DNA from: a virus
Virus record (IMG/VR): IMGVR_UViG_3300029309_000376
Coordinates: 1-22,486 of that record
Length of the DNA stretch: 22,486 bases
Reading direction: 5' to 3' (one strand)
Shown here one piece after another: positions 15,515 through 21,372 of the stretch (position 1 is its first letter; each line of letters begins with the position of its first letter). Under the pieces are notes generated by a model. The model was not told the DNA's origin and ran no database searches. It saw only the letters and a list, made by a program, of their open reading frames with translations. The translations under genes and the position numbers were made by a program.

Positions 15515-15909
15515 TTTTCTCTTGACACTCCTTGAACCTTTTCAACACTTCTCATTGCACCGAGGCCCAACATTCCCATCAACACAGGCATCATAGTACT
15601 TGTATCAATCAAAGGAATTGTAACTTGTGATTCTGCTAACGCTAAACCAAAATTAGCCATTGGTATTACAATAAAGTTGCTTGCCATCCCTAGAACACAA
15701 ACCCATCCCACAGCAGGTCTCCATCCAGCAACAAACATAGACTTGGAAGCTGCTTCTACCTTATTGACTTCCAACTGACCTTTTGCCAATTCCTGCGCGT
15801 GACGTTCTGCCATCGTGCTTATCTCATGGGCCAAAGCATTCTTCGTATCTTTATCTTCAATAAACTTATCTAACAATCCTGCGACTGGTCCAATCAATGC
15901 CTGAAGCAT
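15511..15909 (-). CDS. Holin of the 3TM / gene-transfer-agent type
   Basis: The 132 residues show an amphipathic helical N-terminus (1-55) and the signature F-V-A-G-W-R-P-A-V-G-W-V (59-70), with membrane helices at about 66-88 and 104-121. They end in M-L-G-L-G-A-M-R-S-V-E-K-V, the conserved end of the GTA_holin_3TM family. It would make the inner-membrane lesion that releases an endolysin or triggers lysis. A GGAGG site stands four bases before the ATG at 15909, directly behind the capsid terminator's T-run. No endolysin gene is visible anywhere in the window. Confidence 0.85.
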   Translation of the reverse strand: MLQALIGPVAGLLDKFIEDKDTKNALAHEISTMAERHAQELAKGQLEVNKVEAASKSMFVAGWRPAVGWVCVLGMASNFIVIPMANFGLALAESQVTIPLIDTSTMMPVLMGMLGLGAMRSVEKVQGVSREK

Positions 15910-15977
15910 AAATCCTCCAAAATAAAAAAGGCAATGGGGAAACCCACTGCCTTTCTCATAGTGCGTAAAATGTTCAT
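15894..15977 (-). CDS. Possible 27-aa leader peptide spanning the capsid terminator
   Basis: An ATG at 15977 with AAGGA upstream opens MNILRTMRKAVGFPIAFFI and continues to a TGA at 15894-15896, overlapping the holin start by 16 bp. Its codons cover the whole terminator hairpin at 15924-15951. A central hydrophobic stretch could be a membrane helix. If translated, ribosomes would melt the hairpin and raise holin expression. Evidence is only the frame and ribosome site, so this may be chance. Confidence 0.3.
   Translation of the reverse strand: MNILRTMRKAVGFPIAFFILEDLCFRH
15924..15951 (-). terminator. Intrinsic terminator behind the capsid gene
   Basis: On the minus strand the stem GGCAGTGGG / CCCATTGCC (nine pairs with one G-U) has a four-base loop and is followed by six T (15929-15924). 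It lies about 60 bases after the capsid stop and right before the holin ribosome site. It should end or reduce transcription after the abundantly needed coat mRNA and may protect its 3' end. Confidence 0.88.
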
Positions 15978-16012
15978 CTTAATCCTTAAATAGAGGCTAC
16001 AAGCCCCTAAAA

Positions 16013-17002
16013 TTAGAGGACTAAAACAAAGCCAGTTTCAGAACGCAATGGCTCAATTCCAAACAGACGATCTGCTGTGAGGAGTGTTGCCAGATACTCT
16101 TGTTTGTACTGAGTCTGTGATCTGACACCAAGCTGCTCCACCAATACCATAGTATCAGTATGAGCAAGGATAGCTGCCTTCACATCAACAGAACTTGCTG
16201 AGTTATCACTTGCAGTTTCTACAGTCTGACAATTGTTTGAAACAAATACATCAATACCATAAAGGTTACCAATCTGACCATTTTGCACCGTCTGACCTCC
16301 AACAAAGTCAGATGAGGTATAACGATCAATACCCATGATAGAGTTTCTTGCTGAAGGGGGTACAACAAGGAAACGGCCGTCCATAGGCGTACTTGCTTCA
16401 TCCATCTTCTGAATCAACTCCCTGAATCCAGCATCAGTAAATACATCTGTACCACCAATTACTGTATCTGCACCATATGCAGTGAGACCATTAGAAGCAT
16501 CAATAAAGAATGAATTGCTGTGAATGTAGTCGGTTGCACTTGCATTACCCTGGTCACCAAAGTTCTGTGCCAGATCATGAAGTGCAGTGTCTACCTGCAA
16601 GGCCAATGCATAACCTGCATCATCAGTGTAGAACTGACGCAAGCTACCAAGTGCCTGAACCTCGACAATATCATCAATCAAACGGGAATATTCGAAATGC
16701 TGATTGATTGCTACCTGTACTTCAGTAGACGTACCATGAAGAATATTGACCAAAGCACCCTCAGTCTTCTGACTTGCTGCGCCACGATCAGGTGATGGGA
16801 TATGTATTACATCTCCCTTTTGTCCTTCCATTGACATCTTTTTTACAAGGTTTGCCAATACAAGGTTTTTCTCATAAGCAGCTACAATTTCATCCGACCA
16901 AATCTCAGGGATAAATGTTGCTGCCTCTGTAGCACTGATTGCCTTTGCAGCAGTGCCAAACGAGCCACTTGTAGAAGTGACATATGATGGTTGTGTTGCC
17001 AT
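16013..17002 (-). CDS. Major capsid protein (HK97 fold, P22-coat/phage-capsid family)
   Basis: The 329 residues contain F-I-P-E-I-W-S-D-E-I near residue 30, a hallmark of a large group of marine podovirus-like coats. These are followed by a helix with V-L-A-N-L-V-K-K and later G-R-F-L-V-V-P-P-S-A-R, G-Q-I-G-N-L-Y-G-I-D-V-F-V-S-N-N and a final R-S-E-T-G-F-V-L-V-L, all typical of HK97-fold coat proteins of this type. A GGAGTAATATC site precedes the ATG. It directly follows the scaffold gene and is followed by an intrinsic terminator. There is no protease gene nearby, so maturation is probably by scaffold release without a prohead protease. Confidence 0.92.
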   Translation of the reverse strand: MATQPSYVTSTSGSFGTAAKAISATEAATFIPEIWSDEIVAAYEKNLVLANLVKKMSMEGQKGDVIHIPSPDRGAASQKTEGALVNILHGTSTEVQVAINQHFEYSRLIDDIVEVQALGSLRQFYTDDAGYALALQVDTALHDLAQNFGDQGNASATDYIHSNSFFIDASNGLTAYGADTVIGGTDVFTDAGFRELIQKMDEASTPMDGRFLVVPPSARNSIMGIDRYTSSDFVGGQTVQNGQIGNLYGIDVFVSNNCQTVETASDNSASSVDVKAAILAHTDTMVLVEQLGVRSQTQYKQEYLATLLTADRLFGIEPLRSETGFVLVL

Positions 17003-17014
17003 GATATTACTCCA

Positions 17015-17764
17015 TTATCTTTTAACGCGACCTTCTGCATAAGCCTGCAATATTTCATCATTCAAAGCATTATACATTTTTCGGTTATTCGCTCTCATAT
17101 CATCAAGTTTGAGTTTATGGAAAGTTTGTTTAGAACTTGGCGTAGTCGAACCACGAGTGTTACCTGTTGATGCTGCCTTTACCTGCTGTTTTCTGCCATT
17201 AGTGACTGTTTGCGCCACAGACTGCTGACGCTCCTTCCACAATGACATTAACTCAGAGGCTCTCTCATAGTCGTAGTTCTGATCCGCGTTTCTAAAATCC
17301 CTTTGCCGTACTGGTGAAGCAGCAATCCATTCCTGGAATCTAGGATCAGCAACAATGTCTTTGGTATCTGGGTGCGTCTGCATTAACTGCTGATGCGCCT
17401 GTTGATGCCTCAAACTCTGCTGCGTCTTCTCTGCTTCAACAACTTTTGGATGCCTATCAATTAATTGCTCTACTGCCTTTTCAGGATCAGCAAAGAAATC
17501 AATCTCCTGCTTAGGCTCTTCCGTTTTGACCTCTGCCGTCTGGTTTTGAATGTATGAGTCTACAACTTTCTTTAACTCACCGTACTCTGCACCCTGTTTA
17601 CCAAATGCTCTCTCAACATCTTGGTGCATCGCTATCAGTTCAGCCGTAGATTTATCCCTGTATTTTGCAGGGATCTCCGGCTCTTGCTCCTCAACAATCA
17701 ATTCCTGTTGCTCCATTTCCTCAACAGGTGCTGCCTCTGGCGTGTCAACAAGTTTTGTACCCAT
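17015..17764 (-). CDS. Capsid scaffolding protein
   Basis: This is a 249-aa, highly charged, Gln/Glu-rich helical protein directly upstream of the coat gene. The acidic N-terminus (E-E-M-E-Q-Q-E-L-I-V-E-E) is followed by a helix I-P-A-K-Y-R-D-K-S-T-A-E-L-I-A-M-H-Q seen in scaffolds of related phages. The long helical middle leads to a basic C-terminal region (residues ~195-249, ending E-G-R-V-K-R) suited to coat binding. It shapes the procapsid and leaves before or during packaging. ACGGAG stands upstream of the ATG at 17764. Confidence 0.82.
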   Translation of the reverse strand: MGTKLVDTPEAAPVEEMEQQELIVEEQEPEIPAKYRDKSTAELIAMHQDVERAFGKQGAEYGELKKVVDSYIQNQTAEVKTEEPKQEIDFFADPEKAVEQLIDRHPKVVEAEKTQQSLRHQQAHQQLMQTHPDTKDIVADPRFQEWIAASPVRQRDFRNADQNYDYERASELMSLWKERQQSVAQTVTNGRKQQVKAASTGNTRGSTTPSSKQTFHKLKLDDMRANNRKMYNALNDEILQAYAEGRVKR

Positions 17765-17818
17765 TTTTACTCCGTCTTAAAAAAGATTATGGATGTGGGT
17801 TATCAGGGCTTCGTAAAG

Positions 17819-18043
17819 TTATCCTGTCTTTCGCTCTTCTGCTATTTTCACTTGCCTCCACTTTGCCCAGTTCTTCGTGGCCTTGGGGAAGTCACCGGAG
17901 ATTGGGTCAAGCGAAAAGTTTATGCTGCTTATAATCCTAAATGCTTGATTGGTACATTCTGGACAATTAACCTGATGAATAGAGTTATCCACAAGTCTTT
18001 CCACAATATGACCTTTCTCACACTTAAAATCATATAACGGCAT
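17819..18043 (-). CDS. FmdB-type zinc-ribbon protein, 74 aa
   Basis: I chose the ATG at 18043 because the family starts M-P-x-Y-x-F-x-C, as here (MPLYDFKCEKGH). An upstream in-frame start at 18091 would add 16 unrelated residues inside the previous gene. The putative zinc ligands are C8, H12, C27 and C30. The second Cys of the first knuckle is replaced and His probably takes its place (C-x3-H, then C-x2-C). The C-terminus holds N-F-S-L-D-P-I-S-G-D-F-P and a Trp/Lys-rich helix. Small FmdB-like proteins are frequent beside capsid genes in marine phages; their role is unknown. The start is one base after the upstream stop. Confidence 0.8.
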   Translation of the reverse strand: MPLYDFKCEKGHIVERLVDNSIHQVNCPECTNQAFRIISSINFSLDPISGDFPKATKNWAKWRQVKIAEERKTG

Positions 18044-18044
18044 A

Positions 18045-18302
18045 TTAATACTCAAGAAAATTGAACGAATTATCTTCCTGAGGTGTCTCAAGATTACCTT
18101 CTATACCAAGAATCTCTGTTATTTTAGCAACTTTTCCTTTCCTAAAACAAAGATCATCTTGACTGTGAATCGCCTCGATATTGTTTAAAAACCTCTGCTC
18201 TTGTACTAACTTTTGCTTGAGAACCTTCCAGCCCTCACTCAAAAACATAGTACGCAAAGCATCGCGTTCTTTTTCAATTCTCAATGACTCTTCTGTAACC
18301 AT
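18045..18302 (-). CDS. 85-aa helical phage protein next to the FmdB gene
   Basis: The ATG at 18302 has AAAGGG upstream. The protein is helical with an E-R-D-A-L-R-T-M-F-L-S-E-G-W-K-V-L motif (residues ~12-28) followed by a helix with FLNNIEAI and D-L-C-F-R-K-G-K-V-A-K-I. I know this pattern from small conserved proteins found between portal and scaffold in podovirus-like marine phages, but no function is known to me. Its terminal position before the FmdB gene with a one-base gap suggests joint translation. A possible promoter and a small hairpin lie upstream of it. Confidence 0.7.
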   Translation of the reverse strand: MVTEESLRIEKERDALRTMFLSEGWKVLKQKLVQEQRFLNNIEAIHSQDDLCFRKGKVAKITEILGIEGNLETPQEDNSFNFLEY

Positions 18303-18329
18303 CTGTTTACCCTTTCGGACAGATGTTGC

Positions 18330-18360
18330 ATTTTAACATCAAGAAAGTATCGTAAGTCAA
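18330..18360 (-). promoter_or_regulatory. Candidate internal promoter ahead of the scaffold-capsid block
   Basis: On the minus strand TTGACT (18360-18355) is followed after 19 bases by TAAAAT (18335-18330); each differs from the sigma-70 consensus at one base. It lies upstream of the 85-aa, FmdB, scaffold and capsid genes and paired with the terminator at 15924-15951 would define a capsid transcription unit. The spacer is longer than ideal, and the -10 overlaps a six-pair hairpin (18322-18340), so this is tentative. Confidence 0.3.
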
Positions 18361-18365
18361 TACCT

Positions 18366-18419
18366 TTACTTATAGCTTTTACGTTTTTTCTTTTTCTTTC
18401 CTGTCATGTATCCAGGCAT
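18366..18419 (-). CDS. 17-aa lysine-rich micro-protein
   Basis: A perfect AGGAGG (18428-18423) lies a few bases before the ATG at 18419, overlapping the TAG of the preceding ORF. The product is MPGYMTGKKKKKRKSYK. The ribosome site is among the strongest in the window, which argues against chance. It continues the run of tiny basic ORFs behind the portal gene. A role in binding DNA or RNA is suggested by charge only. Confidence 0.55.
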   Translation of the reverse strand: MPGYMTGKKKKKRKSYK

Positions 18420-18427
18420 AACTCCTC

Positions 18428-18499
18428 CTATTTGCGTCTTCGCTTTCTATGCAATTTGATATTATCTTTCTTTTTGATACGTTTACTTGGCCTAGCCAT
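18428..18499 (-). CDS. 23-aa Arg/Lys-rich micro-protein
   Basis: The ATG at 18499 is preceded by GGTGATAAT and starts four bases after the stop of the 97-aa gene. The peptide, beginning MARPSKRIKKKDNIKLH and ending R-K-R-R-R-K, is more than half Lys/Arg. A longer in-frame ORF reaching 18634 would lie inside the preceding gene and is less likely. Spacing and composition match the neighbours, so this is probably a real member of the basic cluster. Confidence 0.5.
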   Translation of the reverse strand: MARPSKRIKKKDNIKLHRKRRRK

Positions 18500-18503
18500 A
18501 TTA

Positions 18504-18797
18504 TCACCACTTTGTTTTATGAGACCAATATCTGGCACTAAAGAAATCAGGTTTAGGATCTTGTGCATTATGCCGAGCATAATACGATTTTCTACGTGCT
18601 TTATCTTTCTCACTTTTGGGGTTTTTACCAGCACCCGTCACACCTTGCTGACCAAACCTAATTAACTTTATCTCATGCCCACGCTCTGCCAAGACAACAT
18701 GTGACTTCGTAGAATGCTTGGGTGTCCTCTTAGGTTTATTAGTACCTGACAACCCATGCTTCTTTAACAATGCTTTCTTTCTATCTGCGTGAGCCAC
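18504..18797 (-). CDS. 97-aa basic protein of a virus-shared DUF type
   Basis: The start is GTG at 18797, one base after the stop of the 86-aa gene. The sequence holds K-K-H-G-L-S-G-T-N-K-P-K-R-T-P-K-H-S-T-K-S-H, then K-L-I-R-F-G-Q-Q-G-V-T-G-A-G and R-R-K-S-Y-Y-A-R-H, ending A-R-Y-W-S-H-K-T-K-W. This pattern recurs in cyanophage and other marine phage proteins (DUF6321-like; the number is from memory). The function is not known. It is strongly basic and lies in a block of basic proteins, so a nucleic-acid contact in the virion is conceivable. Confidence 0.75.
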   Translation of the reverse strand: MAHADRKKALLKKHGLSGTNKPKRTPKHSTKSHVVLAERGHEIKLIRFGQQGVTGAGKNPKSEKDKARRKSYYARHNAQDPKPDFFSARYWSHKTKW

Positions 18798-18798
18798 A

Positions 18799-19059
18799 TC
18801 AAGCCTTTCGTGTTTTTGTTTTCTTGGTCTTTGTTTTTGCTATAAGATCAGAGTCTGCTTTTCTAGCACCACCCTTACCTGTTGCAAAACTTTTAACCCG
18901 ACCAGCAGCCCATTGATGCGCTGAAACTCCAGGTCTGGAACCTGAACTGTAGTATGCTCCTAAACCTCTCTGATAAACCTTTGCAAGTGTTGCCTTAGAA
19001 AAACGACTCGACTTGGCATATTTTTCAAGCACTTCTTCTTTTCCGCTTTTTTTTGGCAC
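18799..19059 (-). CDS. 86-aa basic protein of a virus-shared DUF type
   Basis: The start is GTG at 19059, with AGAGGG upstream, inside the end of the previous gene (35-bp overlap). The core reads K-A-T-L-A-K-V-Y-Q-R-G-L-G-A-Y-Y-S-S-G-S-R-P-G and H-Q-W-A-A-G-R-V-K-S-F, then G-G-A-R-K-A-D-S-D-L, with a Lys/Thr-rich tail. I know this core from small uncharacterised proteins of phages and large DNA viruses. No activity is assigned to it. Confidence 0.75.
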   Translation of the reverse strand: MPKKSGKEEVLEKYAKSSRFSKATLAKVYQRGLGAYYSSGSRPGVSAHQWAAGRVKSFATGKGGARKADSDLIAKTKTKKTKTRKA

Positions 19060-19234
19060 TTGCTACCCTCTGCTTGCTTATTTCATCCATTTCTTTCTTG
19101 GTTAATGTTCCTTCCTTATATTTTTTTCTGGTTCTTTTTATCTCATCCTCAGTCTTTTTTTTATTCTTCGAACCCCTAACATATTTTTTGGGAACACCAC
19201 GTTTGGTTTTAGGAACCTTGGCAAACTTTCTCAC
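19025..19234 (-). CDS. 69-aa Lys/Arg-rich protein
   Basis: The start is GTG at 19234, overlapping the preceding TGA (GTGA). The motif K-T-K-R-G-V-P-K-K-Y-V-R-G-S-K-N and I-K-R-T-R-K-K-Y-K-E-G-T-L-T recurs in short uncharacterised proteins of marine phages and giant viruses (DUF5824/DUF5872-like, named from memory). It ends in a poly-basic tail (A-K-K-K-R-K-R-R-S-A). About 40 percent of residues are Lys or Arg by eye. Possible roles are DNA compaction or RNA binding; unproven. Confidence 0.7.
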   Translation of the reverse strand: MRKFAKVPKTKRGVPKKYVRGSKNKKKTEDEIKRTRKKYKEGTLTKKEMDEISKQRVASAKKKRKRRSA

Positions 19235-19404
19235 TTGCGCTTCCTTGCCTTCTTTTTTGCAGCCTCAGAAAGATCCTTGAAGTGAAATAACTTCTTACTA
19301 TTCTTACCATGCTTCTTACCAGAATGAGTATCACCATTTGGCATCTTATGCGTACCACCCATATGGCGAGTACCGTCTTTAAAATAATGTGCTACACCTT
19401 TCAT
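19231..19404 (-). CDS. 57-aa His/Lys-rich small phage protein
   Basis: The ATG at 19404 lies two bases after the portal stop, with GAGGTAATT as ribosome site inside the portal end. It reads MKGVAHYFKDGTRHMGGTHK, then M-P-N-G-D-T-H-S-G-K, and ends K-L-F-H-F-K-D-L-S-E-A-A-K-K-K. I recognise this small-protein pattern from marine phages, with conserved His and Gly that could bind metal, but it has no name known to me. Its TGA (19231-19233) overlaps the GTG start of the next gene. It heads the basic-protein block. Confidence 0.75.
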   Translation of the reverse strand: MKGVAHYFKDGTRHMGGTHKMPNGDTHSGKKHGKNSKKLFHFKDLSEAAKKKARKRK

Positions 19405-19406
19405 AA

Positions 19407-21371
19407 TTACCTCATTTGAGTGACGTTGCGTTGCGCTGCAGCTTGTTGAGCTTCTCGTCTTTCAGCAAGAATGCGAGCCTCTTCTGCCTGAGCTTCTTTA
19501 ACCGCAATCTCTCGCTCCTTAGTGAGTTCCTTTGAGATTTTAATCCTACGCTCAAACTCTTTGTCATCTTCTGTCCCTACTTTAAGATTAGCTGTTACTG
19601 CCTTGATCCTGTCAATCTCTAACTCTTCAGGCAACTGACCTGTCTCTGCTGCAAGTTTTCTTGCCCTAGCCTGTGCTTCAACTGCCTGACCATTCAGCGC
19701 ATTGGTCTGTGCGTTCTGGAAACCAAGTTGACTCTGAGCCGTAAGCTGTTGTAACTGGACTGCCTGTGGATTAGGTTGTGCAGCCTGTCGCATAGAAGCA
19801 ATCAACTGCTCTCTGTTACTCAAAGACATATTATCAATAATGGCTTCAATCAACTGCTGTTTGACAGGTGAATCCTGCATAGTCTGTAACAATTGGGTCA
19901 ATTGAGCTATCTCATACTCCCTAGCCACAACACCCAATGAAGTTGTCGCAACAAACTTATAATCACTAACAGGATACAACTCAGGCTCAAACTGCATATA
20001 ACGATGAGCGGTTTTAGTTACAAAGGGAATCAAAAAGGCTTCTTGAAAGTTTATCAGAGTACGTTTATGCCGCTTAATGACCGTACCCAAACCCATACTG
20101 AAACCAGCAGCAGAGCGTGTATCAGTCCCTGCCATCCTGTCCGTAGGATCAATAGCACCTGTCGAAGTCTGAACCATCTGCTGTAATGCAGCAGCCTGAT
20201 TAAATGTAATCTGACTTACCTGACCAAAATTGAAAGGCTGTAAAGACTCAGCAGGATTACCATTCGTCCTGATCGTACCTCCAGGTCTTACATGTAATTG
20301 CTGTCCTCTTGGAACCCTAGATGCATCCATTGCTAACATAGGGTGTATAGTCAGGGCTAATGCATCGATTCTAGCCCGTATTTCAGCGTCTAACGCCTTT
20401 TGTGAGTTATAGGCCTTCTCACATATGCCCCTGCCCCAGAAACGGCTAGGAACGATGTCAAATGGAAAGGCAACAACAGGGCGATCCTGCATCATGTAAG
20501 GATTCTCTTCTGCTTTCAAAAGAACATCCTTGTTCGCTATTACGACAATTGCTTCAACGTAATAACTATCTCCTTCTGTCTTTTCATCTTTCAATTCATC
20601 AAGTAGATGACGGGGGACCAAACCATAGTAAGTTGTCTTCCTGGCTTTATTCTCCTCATACATGCTTGATTCAGTTGGATCAGCCAGTAAATCAGTATTG
20701 TACGAAGCGTTGGTAATATCCCCTTCTAGGTAAACACCTTCTTCCTGAAGTATCTCTAACTGGTGTTTGGGCACAAATTCATCAATGGCTACGCCCAAAG
20801 CATCATCAATACTTGAGGCGCAAGGGTCTATTAGGAAATTTTGGGGTAAAACAGAGCGTAATCTGACAACATTCCTGTCTCTGACTCTTACACCTACCTG
20901 ATTTAACTGCCCTTCCATAACAGGTTCGGTAGCAGGAGACATCTCTTTTTCATCTGTTAAGGTTATTTCACCAATACCTGTACCAAAAATAGCTGAATTC
21001 AGGATGCATTCAGACAATTCTTTACGAATCTGGTGCTTGCTGAAGTCTTCGTAGAGCCTTTCCCTTAATAAAACGACATCAGGACGGGGATCACCTATAT
21101 CATCTTTGATATCAAACCATCGTCCACGACCAAATGTTGCCTCTTCAATCTCTGCAACAGTGGATTCTACGGCTTGTTGGGTAGCTGGTGATACAATTCT
21201 TGAGCGTTCCGACTCCCTAGTTTTATCCATAGGAGACCATTCACCACGAAAAATGCGGTAATACTCTTCAAATCGTTCTTTATAATTGCTTTCAAAGTTG
21301 TTTCTCCACCCATCACAGGTAGACATGACCCAACTTTCCAGCGTTTCATCAAATAACTCGTAATTATCCAT
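19407..21371 (-). CDS. Portal protein (P22-like, podovirus head-tail connector)
   Basis: The 654 residues start one base after the terminase stop. The N-terminal region has Y-Y-R-I-F-R-G-E-W and S-R-I-V-S-P-A-T-Q-Q-A-V-E-S-T-V-A-E-I-E-E-A. It is followed by a mixed stem and wing region (V-L-P-Q-N-F-L-I-D-P, P-V-V-A-F-P-F-D-I-V-P-S-R-F-W-G-R-G). Residues from about 530 on are an Ala/Gln/Glu-rich long helix, as in the C-terminal barrel of P22 portal. It forms the dodecameric ring through which DNA enters and leaves the capsid and on which the adaptor docks. Length fits the large-portal class. Confidence 0.9.
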   Translation of the reverse strand: MDNYELFDETLESWVMSTCDGWRNNFESNYKERFEEYYRIFRGEWSPMDKTRESERSRIVSPATQQAVESTVAEIEEATFGRGRWFDIKDDIGDPRPDVVLLRERLYEDFSKHQIRKELSECILNSAIFGTGIGEITLTDEKEMSPATEPVMEGQLNQVGVRVRDRNVVRLRSVLPQNFLIDPCASSIDDALGVAIDEFVPKHQLEILQEEGVYLEGDITNASYNTDLLADPTESSMYEENKARKTTYYGLVPRHLLDELKDEKTEGDSYYVEAIVVIANKDVLLKAEENPYMMQDRPVVAFPFDIVPSRFWGRGICEKAYNSQKALDAEIRARIDALALTIHPMLAMDASRVPRGQQLHVRPGGTIRTNGNPAESLQPFNFGQVSQITFNQAAALQQMVQTSTGAIDPTDRMAGTDTRSAAGFSMGLGTVIKRHKRTLINFQEAFLIPFVTKTAHRYMQFEPELYPVSDYKFVATTSLGVVAREYEIAQLTQLLQTMQDSPVKQQLIEAIIDNMSLSNREQLIASMRQAAQPNPQAVQLQQLTAQSQLGFQNAQTNALNGQAVEAQARARKLAAETGQLPEELEIDRIKAVTANLKVGTEDDKEFERRIKISKELTKEREIAVKEAQAEEARILAERREAQQAAAQRNVTQMR

Positions 21372-21372
21372 G

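Noticed and set aside
16510-16795. Two plus-strand ORFs of 65 and 91 aa
   Set aside because: Both are antisense to the coat gene, Cys/His-rich by codon reflection, and lack ribosome sites.
17621-18037. 138-aa plus-strand ORF
   Set aside because: It spans the scaffold and FmdB genes in antisense; both of those have family support and good starts.
18044-18091. Upstream start for the FmdB-type gene
   Set aside because: The 16 extra residues do not fit the family, whose members begin M-P-x-Y, and they overlap the previous gene.
18322-18340. Hairpin upstream of the 85-aa gene as terminator
   Set aside because: It is a six-pair stem with no T-run on the minus strand; it may only be a local RNA structure.
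18500-18634. N-terminal extension of the 23-aa basic ORF to 68 aa
   Set aside because: The extension would lie entirely inside the 97-aa gene in another frame. The internal ATG at 18499 has its own purine-rich site and follows the upstream stop closely.
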